From: Salininema proteolyticum | Lineage (GTDB): Bacteria; Actinomycetota; Actinomycetes; Mycobacteriales; Micromonosporaceae | Direction of reading: 5' to 3' | Assembly: GCF_042685645.1 (NCBI RefSeq) | Contig: NZ_JBHUNX010000001.1 | Location: 4,340,001-4,404,000 of the forward strand | Length of the DNA: 64,000 bases | The notes under the pieces: generated by a model | What the model saw: only the letters and a program-made list of their open reading frames with translations | Told to the model about the DNA's origin: nothing | Database searches by the model: none | Shown here: piece after piece, positions 42,340 through 50,700 of the stretch | Layout of the letters: each line of letters opens with the position of its first letter | Position numbering within the stretch: position 1 is the first letter of the stretch | Made by a program: the position numbers and the translations under genes

Positions 42340-42575
42340 AGTGTCTCCTGGTGGTGAGAGGCCCGCATACCGTGTCTGCGGCGGGTGCCGCCCCGGTCGG
42401 CCTCGCGGCCCGGAGTGGCGGCGGTGTTCGGCGGTGCGGGGGAGTCTGGTGTCAGGCGCCCTCGATACCGACGATTATGACATTCGGGGGTCGGGTTTCG
42501 AAAGCGCTCACCCGCCGGTGGCGCGTCCGGACACATGTTCGGCGGGGAGTCCGCCGACCGGGAGCGAGGGCCGGG

Positions 42576-43445
42576 TCACACGGTGTACCAGCCCGCCGCC
42601 TGGGGCTCGATCCACCAGGTGCGTTTGCGGGAGAGCTTGTCGACGACGCCGTCGGAGACCGTCACGGCCGACTCGGTCGGTGTGATCGCCACCGCCCTGC
42701 CCCGGCCGCGGCGGATCTCGACGCGGGTGCGCTTGCGGAACCGGCCCACGGTCACCGGGACGGCGACGGCCACGTCGAGCCTCCCGTCGGCGGGGTCGGC
42801 GTCGACCAGCTCCATGCCGTCGCTCCTCCCGTAGGTGCCGGCGACGGCCACGGTGCAGGCGAGGACGACTTCTCCGGGCTGGGTGAGGACGGACTCGTCG
42901 AGGTTGACCAGCCCGCTCCAGGGCTTGTCGCCGCCGCCGAGCCGGACGCCGTTGACGACGACGCCCCCTCCGTCGTGGCGCAGGAGGTCGGTGCGCAGGA
43001 CGCGTCCGTCGGCGAGGGCCTCGGCCAGCGCCTCGCCGTCCTTGGGGAGGCCCAGCTCCTTCACCAGCTCGGGAGTCTCGGCGAGGGGGAGGACGCCGAT
43101 GGCGGGAAGGTCCGGGACGGTCCGGTCGCGCCGCATGTCCTCGGGGCGCCCGCTCGGGGGCGGGGCCAGCCGGCGCACGGCGCGGGAGACGATCGCGTTG
43201 AGCTGGGCGTCCGACTCGGCCGCGACGACGAGGCGGGCGTCGGTCCGCTCGACGAACGGGTCGACCTCCTTGACCTCGGAGGCGGTGACCAGCTCGGTCT
43301 CCAGGCCCCGCTTCTTCATGGCGTCCACGAAATGGAGGACCTGGGTGCGCACTCCGCACGACGGGTCGGAGGCGTGGTCCGAGTCGCCCTCGCAGCAAGA
43401 GGAGGTGCAGTTCTTCTCGGCGAGGCTCAGCACGACAGTCTTCAC
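42576..43445 (-). CDS. Diacylglycerol-kinase-like (DAGK/NAD-kinase fold) protein
   Basis: 289 residues. The C-terminal half resembles DAGK-family beta-sandwiches: GEVVLACTVAVAGTYGRSDGMELVDADPADGRLDVAVAV, then VEIRRGRGRAVAIT. The usual N-terminal NPxSG nucleotide motif is not seen; instead there is VKTVVLSLAEKNCTSSCCEG with six cysteines in the first 30 residues or so. It may be a divergent or inactive member. GTG 43443-43445 is taken as start. The gene diverges from purA across 294 bases. Confidence 0.55.
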   Translation of the reverse strand: MKTVVLSLAEKNCTSSCCEGDSDHASDPSCGVRTQVLHFVDAMKKRGLETELVTASEVKEVDPFVERTDARLVVAAESDAQLNAIVSRAVRRLAPPPSGRPEDMRRDRTVPDLPAIGVLPLAETPELVKELGLPKDGEALAEALADGRVLRTDLLRHDGGGVVVNGVRLGGGDKPWSGLVNLDESVLTQPGEVVLACTVAVAGTYGRSDGMELVDADPADGRLDVAVAVPVTVGRFRKRTRVEIRRGRGRAVAITPTESAVTVSDGVVDKLSRKRTWWIEPQAAGWYTV

Positions 43446-43739
43446 GCCCTCACCATAGAAGGCCGCTGATACGGCCCGGACCGCGCCCGACCGCCGTTCG
43501 ACGCCCGTCACGGCCCCGCGCCGGGCGGCGGCCCCGCGCCGGGCGGGTCTCCGGTCCGGAGTCCCCGACCCGGGCTTCCGGCCTGCGCTTCCGGCCGGGC
43601 CGCCGGCCGGAAGCGCAGGCGGGACATCTCGGAAATGTGTCGACATATGTGGTGTTGTCAGGGGGTGTTTGGGATTCACTGGGTAACCTATTAGGCTTGG
43701 GCGGTAATCGGGTCGATTCTTCCCGGGAAGGTAGGCGCA

Positions 43740-45026
43740 ATGCCAGCGATCACTGTCGTCGGTACGCAATGGGGCGACGAAGGAAAAGGCAAGGTCACGG
43801 ACCTGCTGGGAGCGGAGATGGACTATGTGGTCCGCTACCAGGGGGGCAATAACGCGGGCCATACCGTGGTCACTCCGGACGGAACCAAATACGCCATCCA
43901 CCTGGTCCCGGTGGGGATTCTCACACCGGGCGTCACGCCGGTGATCGCCAACGGCGTCGTGGTGGACCCGAAGTTCCTCATCTCCGAGCTGGACGAGCTC
44001 ACCGCCGGCGGCGTGGACGTGTCGAACCTGAAGCTGAGCGCCGACGCCCACCTGATCATGCCCCACCACCGCGCCCTGGACCGCGTCGTCGAGCGCTACC
44101 TCGGGAAGTCGCGCATCGGCACGACCGGCCGCGGCATCGGCCCCACCTACGCCGACAAGGTCGCGCGCATGGGCATCCGCGTCCAGGACCTCCTCGACCC
44201 GGGCATCCTGCGCGACAAGCTGAACATGGTGCTGCGCGAGAAGAACCAGATCCTGGTGAAGGTCTACAACCGCAAGGCCATCGACGCCGAAGAGGTCGTG
44301 GACGAGTACCTGGGCTACGCCGAGCGCCTCAAGCCCTACATCGCCGACACGCGCCTGGTCCTCAACAAGGCGATCGAGGACGGCAAGAACGTGCTCCTGG
44401 AGGGCGGCCAGGCGACCATGCTGGACGTCGACCACGGCACCTACCCGTTCGTCACGTCCTCCAACCCGACCTCCGGCGGCTCGGCCGTCGGCTCGGGCAT
44501 CGCGCCGAACAAGATCTCGACGGTCATCGGCATCATCAAGGCCTACACCACCCGCGTCGGCTCCGGCCCGTTCCCGACCGAGCTCTTCGACGAGCACGGC
44601 GAGTTCCTGCTGAAGAAGGGCGGAGAATACGGCGTCACGACCGGGCGCCGGCGCCGCTGCGGCTGGTTCGACGCCGTCCTCGGCCGTTACGCCGTGCGCG
44701 TCAACGGGATCACCGACCTGGTCGTCACCAAGCTGGACGTGCTCTCGGAGCTGGAGCGCGTGCCGATCTGCGTGGGTTACGAGGTCGACGGCACCGTCTA
44801 CGAGGACATGCCGATGACTCAGACCGACGTGCACCACGCGAAGCCGGTCTACGAGTACCACGAGGGCTGGTTCGAAGACGTCTCGCACTGCCGGAAGTTC
44901 GACGAGCTGCCGAAGAACGCGCAGTCGTACATCGAGCGCCTCGAAGAGCTCTGCGGCGCTCGCGTCTCCGTGGTCGGAGTCGGCCCGGGCCGCGAGGAGA
45001 ACGTGGTCCGGCACGACATCATGTAG
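43740..45026 (+). CDS. purA: Adenylosuccinate synthetase
   Basis: 428 residues, catalysing IMP + aspartate + GTP to adenylosuccinate, the first committed step to AMP. GTP-binding loop GTQWGDEGKGKVTDLL at the N-terminus, the switch GGNNAGHTVV, GTTGRGIGPTYADKVAR, LLEGGQATMLDVDHGTYPFVTSSNP (shown in parts), and RRRRCGWFD. Full length, cytoplasmic. Downstream is a strong terminator shared with the opposing gene. Confidence 0.98.
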   Translation: MPAITVVGTQWGDEGKGKVTDLLGAEMDYVVRYQGGNNAGHTVVTPDGTKYAIHLVPVGILTPGVTPVIANGVVVDPKFLISELDELTAGGVDVSNLKLSADAHLIMPHHRALDRVVERYLGKSRIGTTGRGIGPTYADKVARMGIRVQDLLDPGILRDKLNMVLREKNQILVKVYNRKAIDAEEVVDEYLGYAERLKPYIADTRLVLNKAIEDGKNVLLEGGQATMLDVDHGTYPFVTSSNPTSGGSAVGSGIAPNKISTVIGIIKAYTTRVGSGPFPTELFDEHGEFLLKKGGEYGVTTGRRRRCGWFDAVLGRYAVRVNGITDLVVTKLDVLSELERVPICVGYEVDGTVYEDMPMTQTDVHHAKPVYEYHEGWFEDVSHCRKFDELPKNAQSYIERLEELCGARVSVVGVGPGREENVVRHDIM

Positions 45027-45048
45027 GACCGGTGCCGTAAGGACTTCC

Positions 45049-45078
45049 AAGGGGGGCGGGGCGACCCGCCCCCCTTTT
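45049..45078. terminator. Terminator of purA
   Basis: A 12-bp perfect stem AAGGGGGGCGGG / CCCGCCCCCCTT, 4-base loop, then TT, 22 bases after purA; it also serves the convergent PH-domain gene. Confidence 0.88.
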
Positions 45079-45086
45079 CCATGCCC

Positions 45087-45677
45087 TCAGCCGCCGAGGC
45101 GGTCGACGATCCGCACGTGCCCGGGGGCGTAGGAGGCCAGCTGGGCCAGCTGCTTGCCGGGGGAGAGGGCGAAGTCCTGGCACCGGACGGCGACGTCGAA
45201 GCCGGAAACGAGGCCCTCGGTGGCGCGATTGGCCTCGCGCAGCACGGTCCGGTCGGTGAAGCTGGGCCTGTCGCCCAGGCCGAGGTAGGAGTCCGTGGCG
45301 AGGAGGAGGTAGGAGACGGGCCTCCGCCCGGTCACGGTGATGGCGGCGATCTCCTCGATATTGCTCCAGGGGATGACCAGCGTCTTGGTGAACCCCGGGC
45401 GGATCCGCAGCCCGAAGTGGTTGGCCGCCAGGCGGGGCCGGCGCACCAGGGGCACGATGAAGAAGAGCGCCCCCAGGCAGGCCAGTGAGGCGAGGAAGAG
45501 CGGGATCCGGACGACGGGGTTGTCCTGCCCCGAGTCCAGCACGGCGGGCTCGACCGAGGTCAGCCACTTCATGACCGCGTAGACGCCGGCGGCGCCGGCC
45601 AGATACCCGGCCAGGGCGGTCAGACGGTAGAGGGGCGCGCGGCGCGGGACCTGCGTCCACTCCGTCTTCCTTCTCAT
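45087..45677 (-). CDS. PH-domain (bPH) membrane protein
   Basis: 196 residues: two N-terminal membrane helices (LYRLTALAGYLAGAAGVYAV and IPLFLASLACLGALFFIVP), then a bacterial PH-like domain (ANHFGLRIRPGFTKTLVIPWSNIEEIAAITV) ending in a small C-terminal region. The W-x-x-I motif in PWSNIEEI is typical of bPH domains. Function unknown. Confidence 0.8.
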   Translation of the reverse strand: MRRKTEWTQVPRRAPLYRLTALAGYLAGAAGVYAVMKWLTSVEPAVLDSGQDNPVVRIPLFLASLACLGALFFIVPLVRRPRLAANHFGLRIRPGFTKTLVIPWSNIEEIAAITVTGRRPVSYLLLATDSYLGLGDRPSFTDRTVLREANRATEGLVSGFDVAVRCQDFALSPGKQLAQLASYAPGHVRIVDRLGG

Positions 45678-45867
45678 GGGCCTCCCCTCGTCACCGCGAT
45701 TCTATCGCCGTGCCACGGACTGTCGCGAGATGGACGTCACTATCCCCAGCGCCGTGGTTACCGGGTAGCGTTCTCTGCGGGAAGGTGGTGTACGACCACG
45801 GCACTCTCCCCCGTGAACCCCTCCGCGGCACGGAGAGGGGAGGTCCACAGCAGGCGAGGAGGGCACA

Positions 45868-46935
45868 GTGGCAGGCGCACCGGACGAGGATCTGCGACTC
45901 ACGCTCGCGACCATGGCGCCGGGGACGGCGCTGCGCGACGGACTCGAGCGGATCCTGCGCGGACGCACCGGCGCTCTCATAGTGCTCGGGTCCAATGAGA
46001 CGGTCGACCATATCAGCACCGGCGGTTTCGAACTGGACGTGGAGTTCTCCGCCACGCGGCTCCGTGAACTGTGCAAGATGGATGGAGCGGTCGTCATGAC
46101 CTCCGACCTCTCCCGCATCGTCCGGGCCGGGGTCCACCTCATGCCCGACGCCGCGATCCCCTCGCGGGAGTCGGGTACCCGCCACCGCACGGCCGAGCGG
46201 GTGGCGCTGCAGACGGGCTACCCCGTCATCTCGGTCAGCCAGTCGATGAACACCATCGGCCTGTACTTCCGGGGACTGCACCACCTCCTGGAGCCGTCCA
46301 CGACGATCCTGTCGCGGGCCAACCAGGCCCTCGCGACCCTGGAGCGCTATAAGCAGCGCCTCGACCAGGTCGCCAGCAACCTATTCGCCCTGGAGGTGGA
46401 GGACCTGGTGACGATCCGGGACGTCGTCCTGGTCGTCCAGCGCCTGGAGATGGCCCGCCACATCGCCGACGAGGTCGAGGGCCACGTCATCGAGCTGGGC
46501 ACCGACGGCCGCCTGCTGGCCCTCCAGCTGGACGAGCTCATGGCCGGAGTGGGCCGCAGCCGCGAGCTGGTGGTGCGGGACTACGTTCCGGACCTCGAGA
46601 ACCACGCGGACATCCTGCGGGAGGTGGACGCGATGTCGTCCATCGACCTGCTCGACCTCGGTTCCATCGGCCACCTCATGGGCTTCGACCCGGACCCGGA
46701 CCTGCTGGAGCAGCGCGTCTCTCCCCGCGGCTACCGGCTGCTGTCGAAGCTGCCGCGGCTGCCCGAGCCGGTGGTGGACCGCGTGGTGCGCAAGTTCGAG
46801 GTGCTGCCGAGGCTGCTCGGCGCGAGTGTGGAGGATCTGCGGCAGGTGACGGGCGTGGGGCCGTCCCGCGCGGTCGGTATTCGCGACGGCCTGACCCGCA
46901 TCGCGGAGTCGTCGATTCTGGAACGCTACCTCTGA
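45868..46935 (+). CDS. disA: Diadenylate cyclase / DNA-integrity scanning protein DisA
   Basis: 355 residues; makes the second messenger c-di-AMP from two ATP and senses branched DNA. The N-terminal DAC domain has DGAVV and GTRHRTAERV, the two catalytic signatures. The central helical spine and the C-terminal helix-hairpin-helix domain (LRQVTGVGPSRAVGIRDGLTRI) are present, so it is a full-length DisA rather than CdaA. In actinomycetes disA usually sits near radA; here they are 40 kb apart. Confidence 0.96.
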   Translation: MAGAPDEDLRLTLATMAPGTALRDGLERILRGRTGALIVLGSNETVDHISTGGFELDVEFSATRLRELCKMDGAVVMTSDLSRIVRAGVHLMPDAAIPSRESGTRHRTAERVALQTGYPVISVSQSMNTIGLYFRGLHHLLEPSTTILSRANQALATLERYKQRLDQVASNLFALEVEDLVTIRDVVLVVQRLEMARHIADEVEGHVIELGTDGRLLALQLDELMAGVGRSRELVVRDYVPDLENHADILREVDAMSSIDLLDLGSIGHLMGFDPDPDLLEQRVSPRGYRLLSKLPRLPEPVVDRVVRKFEVLPRLLGASVEDLRQVTGVGPSRAVGIRDGLTRIAESSILERYL

Positions 46936-47011
46936 CGGGAGTCGGCGCGACCGGCCGGGAGGTCGGGGGCGGGGCCTGGTTTCATGCGGGGTCCGGTATC
47001 ACGCGAAGACC

Positions 47012-47138
47012 GGTTCTCACATGAGAAGAAAACCGGGGGCCTTCGACCCACCCCATTGGTCGAAGACCCCCGACTTGTGAGAACCCACGGAGGGTTCCGA
47101 TTGGTGCTCAGGCGCGGCGTCGCCCGTAACACCGTGGG
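47012..47138. other. Nested stem-loops between disA and the beta-lactamase-like gene
   Basis: An outer 10-bp stem GGTTCTCACA (47012-47021) / TGTGAGAACC (47076-47085) encloses a 14-bp inner hairpin (CGGGGGCCTTCGACC, 47034-47048, with its near complement to 47072). Directly after, CCCACGG (47084-47090) pairs with CCGTGGG (47132-47138), enclosing a small GGCG/CGCC stem. This goes beyond a simple terminator. Just after it stands GGAGGAGAATAAAG with no start codon at usable distance. Confidence 0.5.
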
Positions 47139-47313
47139 AGGAGAATAAAGTTCTTCGGTCACGTGCCTTGGAAAACCATCCCTGTCGCGCGACAACCACT
47201 CAATTACAACAGACGTATCCAGTTCCTGCCATGGAATCAAAGGTAAGTTGCCTCACGTCCCAATAACTGGGAAGTAATGGCAGGGCACGGGCCCGCACCG
47301 ATCGGAGACCGCC

Positions 47314-48171
47314 GTGATCGACCCGCTCTTCACTCCGCTCGACGCCGTCGCGCACGCCCACATCCGCGACCTCGACACCGGCCGCACGGTGGGAGTCCGC
47401 GAGACCGAACCGGTCATCCTGGTCTCGGTCGTGAAGATCTTCATAGCCTGGGAGTTCCGCCGTCAGGTCGAGGAGGGGCTGATCGACCCCGCCGAGACCG
47501 TCCGCGTCACCGCCGCCGACCGCCTCGGCGGGACCGGCACCGCCGGATTCCGCCACGACGCCACCGCGAGCCTCGGCGACCTGGTCGCGCTCATGATGGA
47601 GGTCTCCGACAACACGGCGGCCGACATGGTCGTCAAACACCTGGGACTGGGCTCCCTCCGGAGCCTCCCGGCCCGACTCGGGCTGCCGCGGACGCGACTG
47701 GTCGGAGGGCCGCGGACGGTGTTGGAGGACGTGGCCCGGGACCTGGGCGTCTCCGACCTCGAGTCCCTGGCCCGCATCCTCGCCGGCAAGTCCGTCAAGA
47801 CCGGCGACCTCCGCCGCACCAGCGCCTGGGACCCCTCCCGCACGAACTCCTCCACCCCGGAGGACATGACCGCGTTCCTGGAGCGCGTGTGGAACGGACC
47901 GCGGCCCCTCCGCGACGACATGCGCCGCTGGATGGGCCGCCAACTGACCGGCGGGAGGCTGACCACCCTCGCCCCCAGCGAAGTCCGCCACTTCGGCAGG
48001 TCCGGGACGCTGCCCGGGTGGTTCATGGAGATCGCCGTCTGGGAGTGGCCCGACGGGCGGCGGCACGCCCTCGCCGTGTTCGTCAAGGCGAACGGGGGAA
48101 GGCCGCGCGAACTGTTCCGGGCGATGAGCGAGACGGCCCTCCGGCTGACCGAGGCCGTGGACCGGGCCTGA
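47314..48171 (+). CDS. Class A beta-lactamase-like serine hydrolase, no signal peptide
   Basis: 285 residues with the three serine-hydrolase motifs in order: SVVK (SxxK) in VILVSVVKIFIAW, SDN in EVSDNTAADMVVKHLG, and HFGRSGTLPG in place of KTG. There is no secretion signal, so it is cytoplasmic, and R-S-G replaces K-T-G. A peptidase or esterase role is at least as likely as antibiotic hydrolysis. GTG start with GGAG at good spacing (47303). It follows the stem-loop region after disA. Confidence 0.85.
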   Translation: MIDPLFTPLDAVAHAHIRDLDTGRTVGVRETEPVILVSVVKIFIAWEFRRQVEEGLIDPAETVRVTAADRLGGTGTAGFRHDATASLGDLVALMMEVSDNTAADMVVKHLGLGSLRSLPARLGLPRTRLVGGPRTVLEDVARDLGVSDLESLARILAGKSVKTGDLRRTSAWDPSRTNSSTPEDMTAFLERVWNGPRPLRDDMRRWMGRQLTGGRLTTLAPSEVRHFGRSGTLPGWFMEIAVWEWPDGRRHALAVFVKANGGRPRELFRAMSETALRLTEAVDRA

Positions 48172-48300
48172 CAAGGGGCGGTGGCTCGTTCGCGCCCCGG
48201 CGGCGCCCCGTCCGCCACGTCCGCACTTCCCGTTCCGTCGGTCTCTTCGAGGGGCCCGGGCGCTCCGGGGAACGGACTCGACGGTGGACGCGGGCCGGAC

Positions 48301-48612
48301 TCAGTAGATCTCGGACCAGGGCCTGGGCGGATCGGGGCGCTCGCCGTCGGACTCCGCGCGCTGCACCAGCGTCCGCAGCTTTCGGTACTGCCGCAGCAGC
48401 TCCGGCGCCTCGCGCATGAGCACGTGCCCGGCGGCCGTGAGGGAGGTCCGACGGCCGCCGCGGTCGAAGAGCTCCGCCCCGAGCTCCTCCTCCAGCCGCC
48501 GGATCCGGCGGCTCAGGGGCGGCTGCTCCATGCCGAGGCGCTCTGCCGCCCTGCCGAAGTGGAGTTCTTCACCGACCGCCAGAAAGCACTCGAGGTGGCG
48601 CATGATGTCCAT
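48301..48612 (-). CDS. HTH-only LysR-type regulator
   Basis: 103 residues covering only the LysR winged-helix domain: MDIMRHLECFLAVGEELHFGRAAERL, QPPLSRRIRRLEEELGAELFDR, then a short helix (EAPELLRQYRKLRTLVQRAESDGE) and stop. The 200-residue inducer-binding domain is missing. The following DNA does not continue the domain in another frame that I can see, so it is either an old truncation or a stand-alone repressor. It diverges from the metallo-hydrolase pair and probably regulates it. Confidence 0.75.
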   Translation of the reverse strand: MDIMRHLECFLAVGEELHFGRAAERLGMEQPPLSRRIRRLEEELGAELFDRGGRRTSLTAAGHVLMREAPELLRQYRKLRTLVQRAESDGERPDPPRPWSEIY

Positions 48613-48696
48613 CCGGCCATGATACCGATACCGTCATGGCCCCATATCGCCGTTGATATTGGACAGTGCGCGCCGGAGTCCGGTTGACTGAGGGGC

Positions 48697-49632
48697 ATGG
48701 ACACGAGAATGGAGATCAAGAGGCGGACGCTCTGGAAGGGCGCCGGCGCGGCGGCGCTGGCCGGGAGCGTCCTCAACGCCGCGCCGGCGCGCGCCGAACC
48801 GACCGGGACCGTGAGCCTCCGGTGGCTGGGGACGAACGCCTGGGAGTTCACCACCTCCGAGGCCACCGTCCTCATCGACCCGTGGATCAGCCGGTTCCGC
48901 ACGGGCACCTACAAGGAGGGGGAGTTCGACCCCGAGACGAAGATCGAGGTCTACCCGGAGGCGATCGACGAGCACGTGGGAGGAGCCGACTGCGTCCTGG
49001 TCACCCACGGGCACTACGACCATATCTGCGACGTCCCCTACGTCGCGCGGAAGACGGGCGCCACCGTCATCGGCAACGAGTCGCACCTGAACTTCCTGCG
49101 CGCCATGGACGCCCCCGAAGAGCAGCTGGCCGAGGTCGCCGGGGGCGAGCTGTACAAGTTCGACGGCTTCACCGTCGAGGTCTTCCGCTCCTCCCACTCC
49201 GCGGGGAGGACTCACAAGACCATCGCCTTCGGCGGTTCCTGGCCGGGCTCGGTGCCCCCGCGCCCCAAGCGGATCAACGAGCTGCTGGAGGGAGGCAGCC
49301 TCACCTACCTGCTGGACTTCGGCGGAGTCTCGTTCTTCAACGCCGGATCGGCGAACTTCCACCACCGGGAGATCGAGGGGATCCGCCCGACGGCCGTCTT
49401 CGTCCAGCCCGGCGGGAGCCACACCCCCGACTACATAGAGCGGCTGCTGGAGTGCACCGGATACCCGCCCTACGTGATAGCCACCCACTGGGACGATTTC
49501 GACGAGCCGCTCACGGAGCCCGCCGTGGAGGGCATCCGCGGCGGCGTCGCCCGGATGCGCGAGCGCGTGGAGGCCGCGAGCCCGCAGTCCGAGTTCATCC
49601 TCATCGACCACCTGGAGAGCCATGACTTCTGA
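48697..49632 (+). CDS. Tat-exported MBL-fold metallo-hydrolase
   Basis: 311 residues. The signal is of Tat type: KRRTLWKGAGAAALAG, ending ARAEP. The metallo-beta-lactamase fold follows: RWLGTNAWEF, LIDPWISRF, LVTHGHYDHICDVPY (HxHxDH), then SSHSAG and ATHWDD for remaining metal ligands. It resembles L-ascorbate-6-phosphate lactonase-like or general Zn hydrolases; substrate unknown. It overlaps its cytoplasmic paralogue by 11 bases. Confidence 0.9.
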   Translation: MDTRMEIKRRTLWKGAGAAALAGSVLNAAPARAEPTGTVSLRWLGTNAWEFTTSEATVLIDPWISRFRTGTYKEGEFDPETKIEVYPEAIDEHVGGADCVLVTHGHYDHICDVPYVARKTGATVIGNESHLNFLRAMDAPEEQLAEVAGGELYKFDGFTVEVFRSSHSAGRTHKTIAFGGSWPGSVPPRPKRINELLEGGSLTYLLDFGGVSFFNAGSANFHHREIEGIRPTAVFVQPGGSHTPDYIERLLECTGYPPYVIATHWDDFDEPLTEPAVEGIRGGVARMRERVEAASPQSEFILIDHLESHDF

Positions 49633-50455
49633 AGTGACCGTTCGCTGGCTGGGCACCAACGCCTGGGAGCTCAAGGGAAACGGCAAGACCGTCCTCGTCG
49701 ACCCGTGGGTGACGCGGTTCCGCACCGGCGCGACCAAGGAGAGCGACTGGGACCGCGACGCTCGGCTGGAGATCGACGAGACGGCCGTCGACGAGCACAT
49801 CGGCGAGGCCGACAGCGTCCTCATCACGCACGGCCACTGGGACCACATCGCGGACCTGCCCTATGTGGCGCCCAAGACGGGGGCCACGGTGCTGGGGACC
49901 GAGACGCACCTGAACCTCCTGCGGGCCCAGGACGTCCCGGGCGAGCAGCTGGCCGAGGTCGGCGGGGGAGAGCTCTACCAGTTCGACGGCTACACCGTCG
50001 AGGTCTTCCGCGCCTCGCACAACGCCGGCGGGAAGCACAAGACGATCCTCTTCTCGGGGATGCGCCCGGGCCGGGTGCCGAAGCGGCCCAAGACGATCAG
50101 CGACCTGGTCGAGGGAGGAAGCCTGGCCTACCTGGTGACCTTCGGGGACGTGTCGCTGTTCTTCGGGGGGACGTCGGCCTTCCACGAGAGGGAGATCGAG
50201 GGCGTCCGGCCGACGGTGCTGTTCCTGCAGACGCCGAGTCCGAACTATCCGCGGCCGGTGGAGAGGATCCTCGCGGCCACGGGGTACCCGCCTTACGTGG
50301 TGCCGACGCACTGGGACGACTACGAGGAGCCGCTAACGGAGCCGGCCGTGGACTGGCTCGGCGGCCACGCCCTGGGGGACCGGGTCGCGGAGGCCAGCCC
50401 CGAGTCGGAGTTCGTGCTGCTGGACCACTTGGAGAGCGCCACGTTCGGCGGTTGA
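49622..50455 (+). CDS. Cytoplasmic MBL-fold metallo-hydrolase, paralogue of the previous gene
   Basis: 277 residues, aligned with the preceding protein along its full mature length (RWLGTNAWEL, VDPWVTRFRTG, ITHGHWDHIADLPYVA, LNLLRAQDVPGEQLAEVGGGELY, PTHWDDYEEPLTEPAV) but lacking the Tat signal. Metal-binding HxHxDH is intact. A tandem duplication with one exported and one retained copy suggests a substrate met on both sides of the membrane. Translation is coupled by the 11-base overlap. Confidence 0.9.
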   Translation: MTSEVTVRWLGTNAWELKGNGKTVLVDPWVTRFRTGATKESDWDRDARLEIDETAVDEHIGEADSVLITHGHWDHIADLPYVAPKTGATVLGTETHLNLLRAQDVPGEQLAEVGGGELYQFDGYTVEVFRASHNAGGKHKTILFSGMRPGRVPKRPKTISDLVEGGSLAYLVTFGDVSLFFGGTSAFHEREIEGVRPTVLFLQTPSPNYPRPVERILAATGYPPYVVPTHWDDYEEPLTEPAVDWLGGHALGDRVAEASPESEFVLLDHLESATFGG

Positions 50456-50656
50456 GCGCCGTCCGCTGTGCGAGGTTAGGGGATCTTCCGCCGTGCGACA
50501 GGCGAGGGCGGGAGCGGAGTCGCCGTCCGCGGCGCGGGAGTTCGGGAACTGTTCGCCGTGAGGTCGCAGTGCGACAGCCGAAGGTCAAGGCGAGAGTGAA
50601 GGCGACGGTCGCGGTGCGGAGTGCCGCGGTGCCGCAAGCGGGGAACCGCAGAAAGA

Positions 50657-50685
50657 GAGGGGAGCCGGTCCGACCGGCTCCCCTC
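50657..50685 (-). terminator. Terminator of the 2-oxo acid dehydrogenase operon
   Basis: A 14-bp stem GAGGGGAGCCGGTC / GACCGGCTCCCCTC with a minimal loop, then CTCTTTC on the minus strand, 16 bases past the E2 stop. Confidence 0.88.
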
Positions 50686-50700
50686 ATCGCTCAACGGGCG

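Noticed and set aside
50456..50656. Repetitive GTGCGAC-like motifs after the metallo-hydrolase pair
   Set aside because: Short and imperfect, not regular enough for CRISPR or a tandem repeat.
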